From: Pacificibacter marinus
GTDB lineage: Bacteria; Pseudomonadota; Alphaproteobacteria; Rhodobacterales; Rhodobacteraceae
Direction of reading: 5' to 3'
Assembly (NCBI RefSeq): GCF_018860505.1
Contig: NZ_JAHKPU010000002.1
Coordinates: forward strand, 29,805-93,804
DNA length: 64,000 bases
Below the pieces are notes generated by a model, which worked only from the letters and a program-made list of their open reading frames with translations, was not told the origin of the DNA and did not search any database. The position numbers were made by a program, and so were the translations under genes. Positions within the stretch are counted from its first letter, which is position 1. The number at the start of each line of letters is the position of its first letter. Positions 42,446 through 51,314 of the stretch are shown in pieces.

Positions 42446-43376
42446 ATGACCCCCTCAAGGCGGAAATGTCGGAGGACCACAGGTTTTCTGCAAAACCTGG
42501 GGGAAATTCCCCACGCCTAAGGAGCTGCTTCAATCCGGCTGTCTCAGACCAGGAAATCAATCCGTCGGTCACGTCAGCGACATCTGCCAACCGATCAATC
42601 AACTCCCACTCTTCAAGCACGAAAACCCTTCCGGGAGACCCGGGCTCTAGTAGCATTGATTGGACCCCAAGTGTGTTTGCAGAAGACGTTCGCTCCCAAA
42701 AATCGCACACCGCATAGAGGAACACGCCGTTAGACAGGCCTGGCTTTCGCCCTAAGTTCATACTGAATTTTCCATTTGAGCGTCGCCGTATTAATCCCAG
42801 CTCGGTCAGCGGCGAATTGAATGCCTCTTCGCTAGGGCCTCGCTTCGGGACGCTAGGCACGTAGTTAGCCAATAAGACGCTTACATCGTTTGATAACGTC
42901 TTCTCTGATGGCAATTTCCAACCACGCTGACCAATAAATTCCATCAGCCTTCGTAGAACAGTATCGCGGTCAAAGTTGGGTTCATTGAAAACATTGAACA
43001 ACCAATAGGTGACTGTATGCTTAGGATTGGAGGCAATATCCCAGTGAATTTTCCAAAGAGACGAAGCGCTTTCAAGGTATGGATCGCGCCCATTGGGGCC
43101 AAGTAACTGCTGACCAAATTCGGTCGTTCTTACGTCCTTCCCATCCGCTGTGAGAATACCTGCGACCTGTGCCCAAAATCGAATTGCCGCCACCATGTTC
43201 TTGCCCACGCCAAAATGCGCAATCGCCTCGCTCTCTGAAAAAATCTTGTTGTTATTCAGGCCACTAGAATCAACAGCTTCGAAAGCCTTTTCCAACCATC
43301 CGTAGCGCAACGGAAAGGTCTCGTGGCCGGAGAACTGCGGCTTGTAATCCTGTGTAAATGTTGTTTGCTTTTTCAT
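42435..43376 (-). CDS. sspB: SspB-like DUF4007 protein
   Basis: A 313-residue DUF4007 protein. The diagnostic opening is FSGHETFPLRYGWLEKA (residues 15-31), followed by SEAIAHFGVGKNMVAAIRFWA and later WKIHWDIAS and a helical C-terminal half. SspB is the DNA nickase of Ssp-type single-strand phosphorothioation; this protein has the family's usual length. It heads the operon sspB-C-D-helicase-GHKL-PLD, all overlapping or nearly so. The start ATG follows a 126-bp region shared with the divergent sspA. Confidence 0.88.
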   Translation of the reverse strand: MKKQTTFTQDYKPQFSGHETFPLRYGWLEKAFEAVDSSGLNNNKIFSESEAIAHFGVGKNMVAAIRFWAQVAGILTADGKDVRTTEFGQQLLGPNGRDPYLESASSLWKIHWDIASNPKHTVTYWLFNVFNEPNFDRDTVLRRLMEFIGQRGWKLPSEKTLSNDVSVLLANYVPSVPKRGPSEEAFNSPLTELGLIRRRSNGKFSMNLGRKPGLSNGVFLYAVCDFWERTSSANTLGVQSMLLEPGSPGRVFVLEEWELIDRLADVADVTDGLISWSETAGLKQLLRRGEFPPGFAENLWSSDISALRGSYAA

Positions 43377-43502
43377 AAATCTGCTACCCCGCTTAGTGGT
43401 TGTTATAGCGATCTTCCGAGGGGATGGTCAACGACGACCTGGTGCTTGACCCCAGGATCAAGGTTGGTCTATAGATAACCTTCGATTTGGCAGGAAAACC
43501 CT
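43377..43502. promoter_or_regulatory. Divergent promoter region of sspA and the sspB operon
   Basis: The 126 bp between the sspB and sspA starts must hold both promoters. The base composition is AT-rich near sspB. No strong palindrome was seen, and no dedicated regulator gene lies in the cluster. Confidence 0.5.
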
Positions 43503-44645
43503 TTGACCATATACCTTGATCATCAAGCAAGCACTCCGATGCTGCCAACAGTTCGGGCCGCAATGCAGCCGTTTTGGACTGAGTTCCATGGCAACCCGCA
43601 CTCCTCCGAACATTCCATAGGGTGGTCCGCGAATAAGGCTACCGAGACTTCGAGGACCAAAGTGGCCAACCTCCTTGGAGTCGATCCGGATGAGATCATT
43701 TTTACATCCGGCGCTACAGAGGCGAACAATCTTGCAATCAAGGGTCTGAGCACTCCGGAGCAACGGCAAAGTCAGCGCACGACAATCCTTGTTTCAGCGA
43801 CAGAGCATAAGTGCGTTTTGGAAAGTGCCGCCTATGTAGCTCAGACAAAAGGATGTGCGGTTCGAGAGATTCCGGTCAACGGGAAAGGCCACATCGACCT
43901 CGACAAACTGAGAGACATGCTAAGCGAGAATGTTCTTTTGGTAAGCGTGGCATTAGTCAACAATGAAATCGGGACCATCCAAGATCTTGCTTCAATATCA
44001 GCACTTTGCCGTGATATGGGAGCAATCCTCCACTCCGACTTCGCGCAGGCACCAAGCGCAGTAAACCTCCAAGAATATGCAGATATGGCTGACATGGTTA
44101 GTCTGTCGGGGCATAAATTTGGTGGGCCAATGGGTGTTGGGGCGCTCTATGTGAGCCGAGAGCTGAAGGACCGGATTGAACCTCTGTTTCACGGAGGTGG
44201 GCAAGAGGGTGGGCTTCGGTCCGGCACACTGCCCCTTCCCTTGTGTGTTGGTCTTGGCTCAGCGGCGGAGTTCCATTTTTCTGAAGCCGGATCTGCTTTG
44301 AGAGCGCGGGTTGCAGGTCTACGAGATCTCTTCGTAGACAAACTGCAATCGAACCGCGACCATATTGGATTGAATGGAGATAAGCTTTGCTCCCGTCATC
44401 CTGGCAATGTGAATCTAAGGTTCGAAGGACGCGATGCGGGAGAAATGCTCCAACGACTACAACCCATCGTGTCAGCTTCTACAGGTTCGGCCTGCTCATC
44501 GGGAATGTCGGAACCAAGCTACGTCCTCCGTGCAATTGGGCTCACATCGGATGAAGCGCAAGCCTCCATACGCTTTAGTTTTGGGCACACCAATACATCG
44601 GATGAAGTTCTAGAAGCCGCAGAGGCCATTATAGCAGTACTCTAG
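43503..44645 (+). CDS. sspA: SspA/IscS-like cysteine desulfurase
   Basis: A 380-residue PLP enzyme that takes sulphur from cysteine for DNA phosphorothioation. Start: TTG at 43503, giving the family N-terminus IYLDHQASTPM. The PLP lysine is in LSGHKFGG (Lys205), and the catalytic cysteine in ASTGSACSSG (Cys331). The SGATEANNLAIKG motif is at 69-81. It is divergent from sspB, the arrangement known for Ssp loci. Dnd systems use a similar enzyme (DndA), but absence of dndB, D and E and presence of DUF4007 favour the Ssp assignment. Confidence 0.88.
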   Translation: MTIYLDHQASTPMLPTVRAAMQPFWTEFHGNPHSSEHSIGWSANKATETSRTKVANLLGVDPDEIIFTSGATEANNLAIKGLSTPEQRQSQRTTILVSATEHKCVLESAAYVAQTKGCAVREIPVNGKGHIDLDKLRDMLSENVLLVSVALVNNEIGTIQDLASISALCRDMGAILHSDFAQAPSAVNLQEYADMADMVSLSGHKFGGPMGVGALYVSRELKDRIEPLFHGGGQEGGLRSGTLPLPLCVGLGSAAEFHFSEAGSALRARVAGLRDLFVDKLQSNRDHIGLNGDKLCSRHPGNVNLRFEGRDAGEMLQRLQPIVSASTGSACSSGMSEPSYVLRAIGLTSDEAQASIRFSFGHTNTSDEVLEAAEAIIAVL

Positions 44646-44717
44646 ATCGATCGCCCTTCGGTCAGGTAGGATGTTTCAAAAGAGCCTTTAGAAAGATCCA
44701 AACCCGAGGGATAAAAC

Positions 44718-46745
44718 TTGAAAAACAATAAATCTCTCAAAAATGCGGTTGGAAAAAAGGTAGGCCAGGCGATCTACGTGCACCGTAGCGCGGTCGATCA
44801 CCTTCAGACGAGCGCAAAGGATAAGCTAAGCCTTGCACTGCAAAGGGTACCGGAAAATTTCCAATGGTCAGTGTTGAAGATCTCGGGGCAAAACGACCAG
44901 ACCTTCTCGTTTTTGGACTATCAAGACTTCAGCGCCGTGGCTTTTCCAGAGCTGCGGGCAAGCCTACTCGTCAACCTCTCGGAAGAAGGCGCAAAACTGA
45001 GAAAATATTCTGACGCAAACCCACCCATTCTCCACAGAAAGGAGCTACTCCTAGCCCCGGATCATCCGCTAAGAAAGGACTTTGCAATGCTGACGCAGTC
45101 CTTAGAGAGCAAGGGACTTTTTAAGAACATGGCAAACAAGGGAACGCGGCGAATTTGGATGGAAACACTGGCTGAAGCCGGATTGACGGTCGAAGGTCCA
45201 AACATCGTGAAGAGCGGTTTAATCTCAGAAGAGTCCCCCAAGGCTTCAACCGATGACATGAATGGCCTAGAGAAAAACAATGTTGAGCGACACAAAACGG
45301 CGATCACGCGAACTGCGCTCTCAGCGCCAATGTACCTGCTGTTTACAAGTGGTCTGATCCGTCACGATAGAACCGTTTTGGACTATGGATGCGGACAAGG
45401 TGATGACATCCGAGCCCTACAGTCTGATGGCTATACCGTCGAAGGTTGGGATCCCCACTATCAACCAGATCCTAGTGCTCTGAAAAAGAGCCAAGTCACC
45501 AATCTTGGATTTGTTCTCAACGTTATCGAAGATCCTGAAGAGCGGGCGGAGGCACTTAGACGCGCCTTCAGCCTAACGGAACTCTGCCTAGCCGTATCCG
45601 TCATGCTGTACGGCAAGGCTGACCTGAGTGGCGCGCGGCCCTACCGCGACGGATACTTGACGTCCCGACAGACATTCCAAAAGTACTATACCCAGGCTGA
45701 ACTCAGAGACTTCATCAGCAGCGTTTTGAATGTCGAACCCTTGGCCGTAGGCCAAGGTATATTTTTGGTCTTTCGGGACGAGTTAGAAGAGCAAAGATAT
45801 CTGCTAAGGCGTCAAATAGGCTTCAAAGGGCGTGAGTACCGCTCCGTTCCAAAACCAAGTGCACCGCAAAAAGGCACACCAAATAAACCCAACGAAAAGC
45901 TCAATAAAACAACCATCCGAGACCTTGCTGCTGAGATCAGGGCCTTTGGCCGTCAGCCCGACATCTCAGAACTTCCCAAAAGTCTTGCGACAAAGCTTTC
46001 GCGCTCGAAACAAGGCCTTCAGTATGCGGCAAGTCATGCAATTGCGGACATAGGTCAGAAAGAGCTTGAAGAAATCGTAGCTACGAGAACCGAAGATCTA
46101 AGCCTCCACTTCGCAATGCATGCATTCTCACAAAGAAAATCGTATGGCTCATTTCCTCCTGAACTAAGGCGCGACATTCGGGCTTTCTTTGGCAGCCACA
46201 AAAGAGCCCAGGAATCTGGACAAACGCTCCTCTATTCAATCGGCAACCAAAACCTTCTCCTAGAAGATGCCGAAGCGGCAGCCGTTGCTGGAATCGGACA
46301 TTTAGAACAGGGCAGATTTCAATTTCCCGCTTATAGGCTCCAAGAACTGTCCGTCAGGCTTCGAGGGTTCGTGGCACTCGCTGAAAGACTGGCGGGGGAT
46401 CTGTCCGAAACAACTCTGCTGAGAATACACATTACCAGCCGCAAGTTGACTGCCCTAACCTATGCCGATTTTGAGACATCATTTCTGCCGCGTTTGATGA
46501 CCCGGGTGAAAGTCGAGTTCGACACCTTCGATGTTTCCATCATCGACCATTCAGCAGACAATGACGTCCGACTTCTGTACCTAAAATCCCGCTACATGAA
46601 AGAGACTGATCCTCGACAAGCGGCACAGAAAGCATTTGATCAGGAAGTCTTAGACTTGAATACTCTCAATTTCAGCCATGAGGGACCGACTTTTCGGGAG
46701 TTTGCTCAGACCCTCCTCAAGGCTGGCGTGAGAATTCCCAGCTAG
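44718..46745 (+). CDS. DNA phosphorothioation-associated putative methyltransferase
   Basis: A 675-residue protein starting with TTG (44718) after CCGAGGG. A class I methyltransferase core is present: motif I VLDYGCGQGDDIRALQ at about 220-235, then VEGWDPHYQPD and NLGFVLNVIED (about 240-275). The N-terminal 200 residues and C-terminal 300 residues are unique to the family annotated as phosphorothioation-associated methyltransferases, which occur next to dnd or ssp genes. It is probably co-transcribed with sspA. Whether it methylates DNA in addition to the sulphur change or has another substrate is not known. Confidence 0.8.
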   Translation: MKNNKSLKNAVGKKVGQAIYVHRSAVDHLQTSAKDKLSLALQRVPENFQWSVLKISGQNDQTFSFLDYQDFSAVAFPELRASLLVNLSEEGAKLRKYSDANPPILHRKELLLAPDHPLRKDFAMLTQSLESKGLFKNMANKGTRRIWMETLAEAGLTVEGPNIVKSGLISEESPKASTDDMNGLEKNNVERHKTAITRTALSAPMYLLFTSGLIRHDRTVLDYGCGQGDDIRALQSDGYTVEGWDPHYQPDPSALKKSQVTNLGFVLNVIEDPEERAEALRRAFSLTELCLAVSVMLYGKADLSGARPYRDGYLTSRQTFQKYYTQAELRDFISSVLNVEPLAVGQGIFLVFRDELEEQRYLLRRQIGFKGREYRSVPKPSAPQKGTPNKPNEKLNKTTIRDLAAEIRAFGRQPDISELPKSLATKLSRSKQGLQYAASHAIADIGQKELEEIVATRTEDLSLHFAMHAFSQRKSYGSFPPELRRDIRAFFGSHKRAQESGQTLLYSIGNQNLLLEDAEAAAVAGIGHLEQGRFQFPAYRLQELSVRLRGFVALAERLAGDLSETTLLRIHITSRKLTALTYADFETSFLPRLMTRVKVEFDTFDVSIIDHSADNDVRLLYLKSRYMKETDPRQAAQKAFDQEVLDLNTLNFSHEGPTFREFAQTLLKAGVRIPS

Positions 46746-46823
46746 ATGAAGCATCCATAGGCTTTCGTCGCTGCGGCCGGTAGGAATTGGACTTTGGCAG
46801 AAGAAGGCAGGTAATAGTCACGT

Positions 46824-48191
46824 ATGTTCGCATTTTACGACCTTGAAACCACTGGGACGTCACCCGCTTTCGACCAACCCTTGCAGTTTGCGGCGATCCT
46901 GACGGATGACGACTTTAACCAAGTTGAGCGCGTGGATATTCGCTGCAGGCTCGCGCCGCACATTCTGCCAGCCCCTTGGGCTCTCGCTGTGACGGGCGTA
47001 TCGCCAGATCAGCTGATGGACCCTGCACTTCCATCCTGGTTTGAGTTTTCACATCAGATTAGCGACCTGATCAAACGCTGGGCTCCGGCGACATGGACCG
47101 GATATAACACGCTTGCTTTTGACGAAGAGTTTCTTAGGCAGTCATTCTATCAAAACCTTCATCCCAACTTGTATCAAACCCAGTTTGACAACAATGACCG
47201 CCTAGACCTCATGAAGGTGATCTACGCAGTCCGGGATCTAGAGCCAAACGCCCTCGAATGGCCACTTGATGATTTGGGGCGAGAAAGTTTCAAACTGGAT
47301 CGCCTTGCCCCTGCAAATGGCTTTGCCAATCATGACGCCCACGATGCCCTCGGGGACGTAGAGGCAACGATCCATGTGGCATCACTCGTTCGTAAGCGTG
47401 CCCCTGCGGTCTGGGAACAATGCTTGTTGAACCGCGACAAACACCAGGTTGGCCGGTTGCTGCAAAGCGGGCATCCCGTGTGCCTAATTGAGAGATTTGG
47501 CGCGGCACCACCACGATCCTATTTCGGTGCTTATGCAGGCACAAACCCGCAGAACAAGAACTCAGTGGCATTCCTCGACCTGGACCTCTGCGACGCGTCT
47601 ATCATCGATGCCAACGATCGAGATCTTGCCAAAGCTGTCGCTGCATCACCCAAGCTGATACGAACGATTGCGATAAACAAAGCCCCGAACCTTTTCCCAG
47701 TTGCCAACCCCAGCTCTGCGCATAGTTCGCTCGCCCAGCTAGTTTCTGCCCACTCTGAATTTCATAAACGAGTGGGGCAGGCTTTGGCCGATCGCTATGC
47801 GGGTAAAGAGCCCGCCCAACACGTCGAACAGTTGATCTATGACGGCTTCTACAGCGCCGAGGACAAGCGTGTCCTTGAAGATTTCACCGCAGGCGATTGG
47901 CGGAACCGCGCTCGAATTGTCGCTCAATTGGATGACATCCGCCTCAAGCAACTGGGTATGCGACTTATCTTCTCCAATGCCCCAGAGTTTGTATCCATGA
48001 ACTACCGATCAGCAGCAAGCGCTGCGATCCGGGACCGCTGGCTGACCAACGAGCCATCCACGCCATGGACGACCAAGGCAACGGTAGATGAGCAACTCGA
48101 CGAGATTATGAGTGGTGAGGTGTTAGACCGGGGTCGGATTTGTGCACTTCAAGACTTCTATCAAGCAAGAGTTTCAGAAATTGACACCTGA
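46824..48191 (+). CDS. Exodeoxyribonuclease I-like DEDDh exonuclease
   Basis: A 455-residue protein of the ExoI (SbcB) family. The DEDDh exonuclease motifs are seen: YDLETTGT at the start (Asp6, Glu8), the second-Asp region TGYNTLAFDEEFLRQ near 93-107, and the final NHDAHDALGDVEAT near 171-184 with the catalytic His and Asp. A SH3-like middle part and helical C-terminal domain follow, giving nearly the E. coli enzyme's size. It is on the sspA/methyltransferase strand 78 bp downstream. An additional ExoI next to a phosphorothioation system may process broken or invading DNA. Confidence 0.88.
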   Translation: MFAFYDLETTGTSPAFDQPLQFAAILTDDDFNQVERVDIRCRLAPHILPAPWALAVTGVSPDQLMDPALPSWFEFSHQISDLIKRWAPATWTGYNTLAFDEEFLRQSFYQNLHPNLYQTQFDNNDRLDLMKVIYAVRDLEPNALEWPLDDLGRESFKLDRLAPANGFANHDAHDALGDVEATIHVASLVRKRAPAVWEQCLLNRDKHQVGRLLQSGHPVCLIERFGAAPPRSYFGAYAGTNPQNKNSVAFLDLDLCDASIIDANDRDLAKAVAASPKLIRTIAINKAPNLFPVANPSSAHSSLAQLVSAHSEFHKRVGQALADRYAGKEPAQHVEQLIYDGFYSAEDKRVLEDFTAGDWRNRARIVAQLDDIRLKQLGMRLIFSNAPEFVSMNYRSAASAAIRDRWLTNEPSTPWTTKATVDEQLDEIMSGEVLDRGRICALQDFYQARVSEIDT

Positions 48192-48502
48192 GTTTGCATC
48201 ACCTGTCATGGCGCGTCATCTAGTCCGGCCCCTGATCTTTCGTATGGGTCTTGGCTCACTAGAATCATTGTAGTGAATTGATCCCAAATACAAAAACGGT
48301 AGAGCGCTCATCGCCATCGTGCTAAAGCTCTGCTCTTTAGTTCAGATCACCACTCACGCCTTGAATGATGTTGAAATCTTCACATTCGGTCACCTTAGCT
48401 TTGATCGGTATACCCATGAAATTTCGAGGGAAATCCGATTTAATGCTTAGCTCTATCGTACTTGCAATAAGCCAGGGCGGGAAACCCGCCCCGGCGCACC
48501 GT
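48192..48502. other. Intergenic region after the exonuclease gene
   Basis: About 310 bp. A leftward frame here encodes ELSIKSDFPRNFMGIPIK-like wording but no plausible start or partner, so it may be a gene relic. The terminator hairpin at 48475-48491 is at its right end. Otherwise nothing was recognised. Confidence 0.4.
48475..48491 (-). terminator. Hairpin terminator for the small leftward gene
   Basis: GGGCGGG-AAA-CCCGCCC is a perfect seven-base-pair stem starting 12 bases after the stop of the 65-residue gene. Downstream on the minus strand there is only a weak T-rich stretch, so termination may be partial. Confidence 0.5.
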
Positions 48503-48700
48503 TCACTCGGTGACCGGGTCTTCATCGCGGCGCGGGAAAGCGACCATTTCGACATCGGGGAACATGCTGTGTTTGACGTTGATCGACGTGATGTTGCCGC
48601 TGTCGTCGGTGTTGACGAAGAGGACGCCGCAGCGGTCCAAGTAGTTCTTGCCGTCTTTTTCGCCGGATTTGACGTTCAGTTTCAGAGTTTGAGTAGCCAT
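48503..48700 (-). CDS. Small hypothetical protein
   Basis: A 65-residue protein preceded by a GAGGATC ribosome-binding region and followed by a GC-rich hairpin. It begins MATQTLKLNVKSG and alternates short strands with turns (FVNTDDSGNITSINVKHSMF), implying a small beta-sheet fold. The C-terminus is acidic. It reminds me of short proteins on mobile elements of Rhodobacteraceae, but no family or function can be assigned. It lies downstream of hipA on the same strand, with about 300 bp between them. Confidence 0.65.
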   Translation of the reverse strand: MATQTLKLNVKSGEKDGKNYLDRCGVLFVNTDDSGNITSINVKHSMFPDVEMVAFPRRDEDPVTE

Positions 48701-49007
48701 TTCTTGATCCTCACTTTGAGTGTTTCGATGAACATGACCAAAGCTGGCACCAAGGGGCTGTCAGCGAGAAACTTGCCTCGCGAAGAATGCGCTGGCGCAG
48801 GGGGATTTTCTTGTTGAAGCGGGGCTTGCACCGCGCCTGCTACGGCTGCCCGCTTATGTTCAGCAATCAGAAACACGGCGTTGAGGATCTGAGTTCGGCA
48901 CTCCAAAATCGACTGCCACGTCGTAACGCATCAGAATGGCCAAGGACCTCAAAATCTCGCTGCAGCCAAACGGCTTTCGGTCAATCCAATTCAACAGCGG
49001 CCCCAGT

Positions 49008-50228
49008 TCACGCGCGCGCCAGATCCGCTTCCTCGTGCTCGAAGGCTGTTGCCATCTCCCTGATCTCTCGCTCCGGAGCCCCCAAGGCACGGGCAACATC
49101 ACGCCAAGCCATAGTCGCTTCGGCCACCTCGGCAATGATGCGATCTGCCTCGGCGCGCTCCAGAAGATAGGCTTCATGTTGTGCGCGGTGCAGGGCGATA
49201 CTGGCATCCGGATTGTCATCATCAACGTAGCTTTTGAGCATGCGTGGTTGGTTCGGAACAGGGTTGATGTCGTAGGCCGGTGAGAGGTGCCATCCGCCAC
49301 GCCCCCGCAGAAATCCGTGATTGCGCATGTGATCATCGAGGTTCGTGACGAGAATGGAAAAGGCAACCCGCCGGTAAAGCTCCTCGCGATCTTGGTCGGG
49401 CGTTACGCTTTCTGAGGTGATGATATCGGCCAGGTCCAAATAGCTGTAGCTTTCGCCATCCTTGCCGCCCAGCATCGCCATAGCTGAGATGAACGGGATC
49501 CTGCCGTCCTCGTTCCGGTCAAACCGATGGGACAAGAAAACAGGCTTGTCGCCCGCCATCTCAAGCGTGTGATCCGAGACCGTAATTCCGGCGCATCTTG
49601 CCAATTCCAGTGCAATGGCTTCCCAGCGTTCCACGCAATAGGCGTCCGTCTCTTTTGGGAACTTGGCGACAGAAAGACGACCATGCTGGTCAAGGATGCT
49701 AGCCTTCGGCCGAGCGCCGCCCAGAGAACTTCCCGGTGCAAACAGCATCTTGAGGTCCTCAGCAGTCTCTTCACCGCGCAGAACGCGCTGAGACGCATGA
49801 AGCAAATCCCCGAGGTTCACGAGCGCAGGCACGCCAATGCCTTCGCGGGCTTGAAACTCGCCATCAACCTTGAAGCGCAGCGCACCCAAACGGGTCTCAT
49901 CATTCACCCCAAGTAGGTAGTCGGTTTCTTGCAGCACTCTTGGACGTCGCCCCTCGGCCTCTGCCACTCGCCCCTCATAGCGCCGCATCACCGTTCTGCC
50001 CCAGGTATCAGGGGCAGAATCCCCAAGCGGTGCGAGCATGTCTTGCCCAGCTTCCGGGACGAATTGCCCTTTAACGAGAGGCATGTTTGGCGAAAGCCCG
50101 AAGGCATTTTCGTCGGCAAGCCAATCGTCATGATAGGTAAAGGATACCCGCTCTCGGCCACGCCCCGCTGTGCGGTGGAGCGTACCGACCTGTTTCAGCC
50201 CCTTCCAGTCGATCCAAACCTCAACCAT
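49008..50228 (-). CDS. hipA: HipA-type serine/threonine kinase toxin
   Basis: A 406-residue kinase toxin. The N-terminal subdomain (DWKGLKQVGTLHR) and the LPLVKG-like MPLVKGQF segment are followed by GGARPKASI (ATP-binding lysine), the catalytic TNLDDHMRNHGFL and the Mg-binding SPAYDINP near residue 310. E. coli HipA phosphorylates Glu-tRNA synthetase and halts growth; this one keeps the catalytic residues. Its start overlaps hipB by eight bases, and the order hipB-hipA is standard. Function here may be plasmid/ICE maintenance or defence. Confidence 0.93.
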   Translation of the reverse strand: MVEVWIDWKGLKQVGTLHRTAGRGRERVSFTYHDDWLADENAFGLSPNMPLVKGQFVPEAGQDMLAPLGDSAPDTWGRTVMRRYEGRVAEAEGRRPRVLQETDYLLGVNDETRLGALRFKVDGEFQAREGIGVPALVNLGDLLHASQRVLRGEETAEDLKMLFAPGSSLGGARPKASILDQHGRLSVAKFPKETDAYCVERWEAIALELARCAGITVSDHTLEMAGDKPVFLSHRFDRNEDGRIPFISAMAMLGGKDGESYSYLDLADIITSESVTPDQDREELYRRVAFSILVTNLDDHMRNHGFLRGRGGWHLSPAYDINPVPNQPRMLKSYVDDDNPDASIALHRAQHEAYLLERAEADRIIAEVAEATMAWRDVARALGAPEREIREMATAFEHEEADLARA

Positions 50229-50523
50229 TTTTTAGTCTCGCACGCTGCGGGAGGTCATCCAGGGCCATTTGCTCACCAACCGGGTCATCGAGATCCCCCC
50301 AGCCTTTCAGAAGGCCGAGCGCCTGCAGGACTGCCACATAAGTGCCGATCTTGACTGCAGGGTTCCCGCTTTCGATCTTGGCGATGGTCTGCCGCGTTGT
50401 GCCAGCACGCTGCGCGACAATCTCAGCGGTTAACTTGCGGCGCAGTCGTGCAACGCGAATGTTTTCCCCAAGTGTCACGAGCTCCTTGCGCGCCGACCTG
50501 GGCATTTTGATCGGAACAGCCAT
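50221..50523 (-). CDS. hipB: HipB-type antitoxin and autorepressor
   Basis: A 100-residue XRE protein. The HTH spans about 20-60: LGENIRVARLRRKLTAEIVAQRAGTTRQTIAKIESGNP. The tail DLDDPVGEQMALDDLPQRAR is the usual HipB C-terminal part that contacts HipA. I prefer the ATG at 50523 because TTGGAG lies just before it; a GTG at 50544 would add seven residues. Two copies of TGTTA-N8-(T/A)AACA upstream resemble the TATCC-N8-GGATA operators of E. coli hipBA in their spacing. Confidence 0.88.
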   Translation of the reverse strand: MAVPIKMPRSARKELVTLGENIRVARLRRKLTAEIVAQRAGTTRQTIAKIESGNPAVKIGTYVAVLQALGLLKGWGDLDDPVGEQMALDDLPQRARLKNG

Positions 50524-50556
50524 AATGATATCTCCAAGCGACACTAAGCTCTCATA

Positions 50557-50653
50557 TGTTACGCTGAGAAAACATTAATGTCAAACCTCATCGCTCAACC
50601 TGACGATCCAACGCCCCTGCTCGCACCACGATCTATGTTACATCAGCATAACA
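50557..50653. promoter_or_regulatory. Two hipBA operators
   Basis: TGTTA-N8-AAACA at 50557-50574 and TGTTA-N8-TAACA at 50636-50653, centres 79 bp apart. The half-site spacing equals that of E. coli hipB operators (N8 between five-base halves), though the half-site sequence differs. They lie 34 and 113 bp upstream of the hipB ATG. Confidence 0.5.
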
Positions 50654-50790
50654 CTAAGGGCATTAAAGTCACCTTTAAGAAACATAACCCGTTCATCCGA
50701 TTGCACATTCAGGCTCAGCATCCTGCGTCACACGCGCTGAGAACATAAAACGCAGCGACTTCACGGCTGTCACTCCGTCGCTGAAAAACT

Positions 50791-51045
50791 TCAGTCGAAT
50801 ATGTTGTCAAAATCAGATGTGGAGCCCTTACTGCGTGTGCTGATCAAAAGCTCTAGATCGAGGGCTGCCAACAGCGCCAAGACCGTATCGAGCTTTGTGC
50901 CACCCCGCCCGGCCTCAACTTTCGATATCGTTTCCTGCCATACACCGCTGCGCGTAGCGAGATCGGCCTGCGTCAAGTTTTTCTCTCGACGAGCCTGACG
51001 GATCGCATGCCCAAGATCACGGGGAATTCGAACGAAGTTCTGCAA
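50791..51045 (-). CDS. Orphan HipB-like XRE regulator
   Basis: An 84-residue XRE protein: helix-turn-helix at about 15-50 (IRQARREKNLTQADLATRSGVWQETISKVEAGRGG) followed by LDTVLALLAALDLELLI, typical of HipB antitoxins, and a short acidic tail. No hipA-like gene follows it on its strand: the next leftward gene is the complete hipBA pair 270 bp away. It may act as a solitary regulator or second antitoxin. Two palindromic sites lie just upstream. Confidence 0.85.
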   Translation of the reverse strand: MQNFVRIPRDLGHAIRQARREKNLTQADLATRSGVWQETISKVEAGRGGTKLDTVLALLAALDLELLISTRSKGSTSDFDNIFD

Positions 51046-51064
51046 GCCTGCCTCCAGCGCCGCC

Positions 51065-51109
51065 TATGATGCCTAGATCATAAAACCTCTGTATGATCTA
51101 AAGATCATA
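51065..51109. promoter_or_regulatory. Paired palindromic operators of the orphan HipB-like gene
   Basis: TATGAT-GCCTAG-ATCATA at 51065-51082 and TATGATCT-AA-AGATCATA at 51092-51109, each 18 bp, with centres 27 bp apart and 20-64 bp upstream of the gene's start. The second is a perfect palindrome. Position and symmetry indicate autoregulation. Confidence 0.65.
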
Positions 51110-51314
51110 GACGCAGCAGTCTAGCCCACGACAACTTACGCTGCAGCGTTATTTTCCGAATTTTGCGCTGTAGCGTAGATTTCACACCAGAGCTTTTTTC
51201 GCCCGCCGCTGTCTGCACCGACTTAGGTGTGAGCCTTCAAGCTGCCCGATCCAGATCCAGGCTATGCACGAGTCCTCTGCCTTATTGCAAAATTAGGGAA
51301 AAACAGCTATCTAC

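Noticed and set aside
48337..48555. 72-residue frame with a coding-like tail right of the exonuclease gene
   Set aside because: It overlaps the terminator hairpin and the 65-residue gene, and no start fits; treated as a possible relic only.
48682..48906. 74-residue leftward frame between hipA and the small gene
   Set aside because: It would start with TTG and end on the start of the next gene. It could be real, but no family, ribosome-binding site or conservation can be shown here.
48860..49366. Frame overlapping the 3' end of hipA, with a coding-like tail (ILRSLAILMRYDVAVDFGV)
   Set aside because: Most of it is a shadow of hipA in another frame. Only the last 40 residues look coding-like, with no usable start; it is perhaps a decayed gene.
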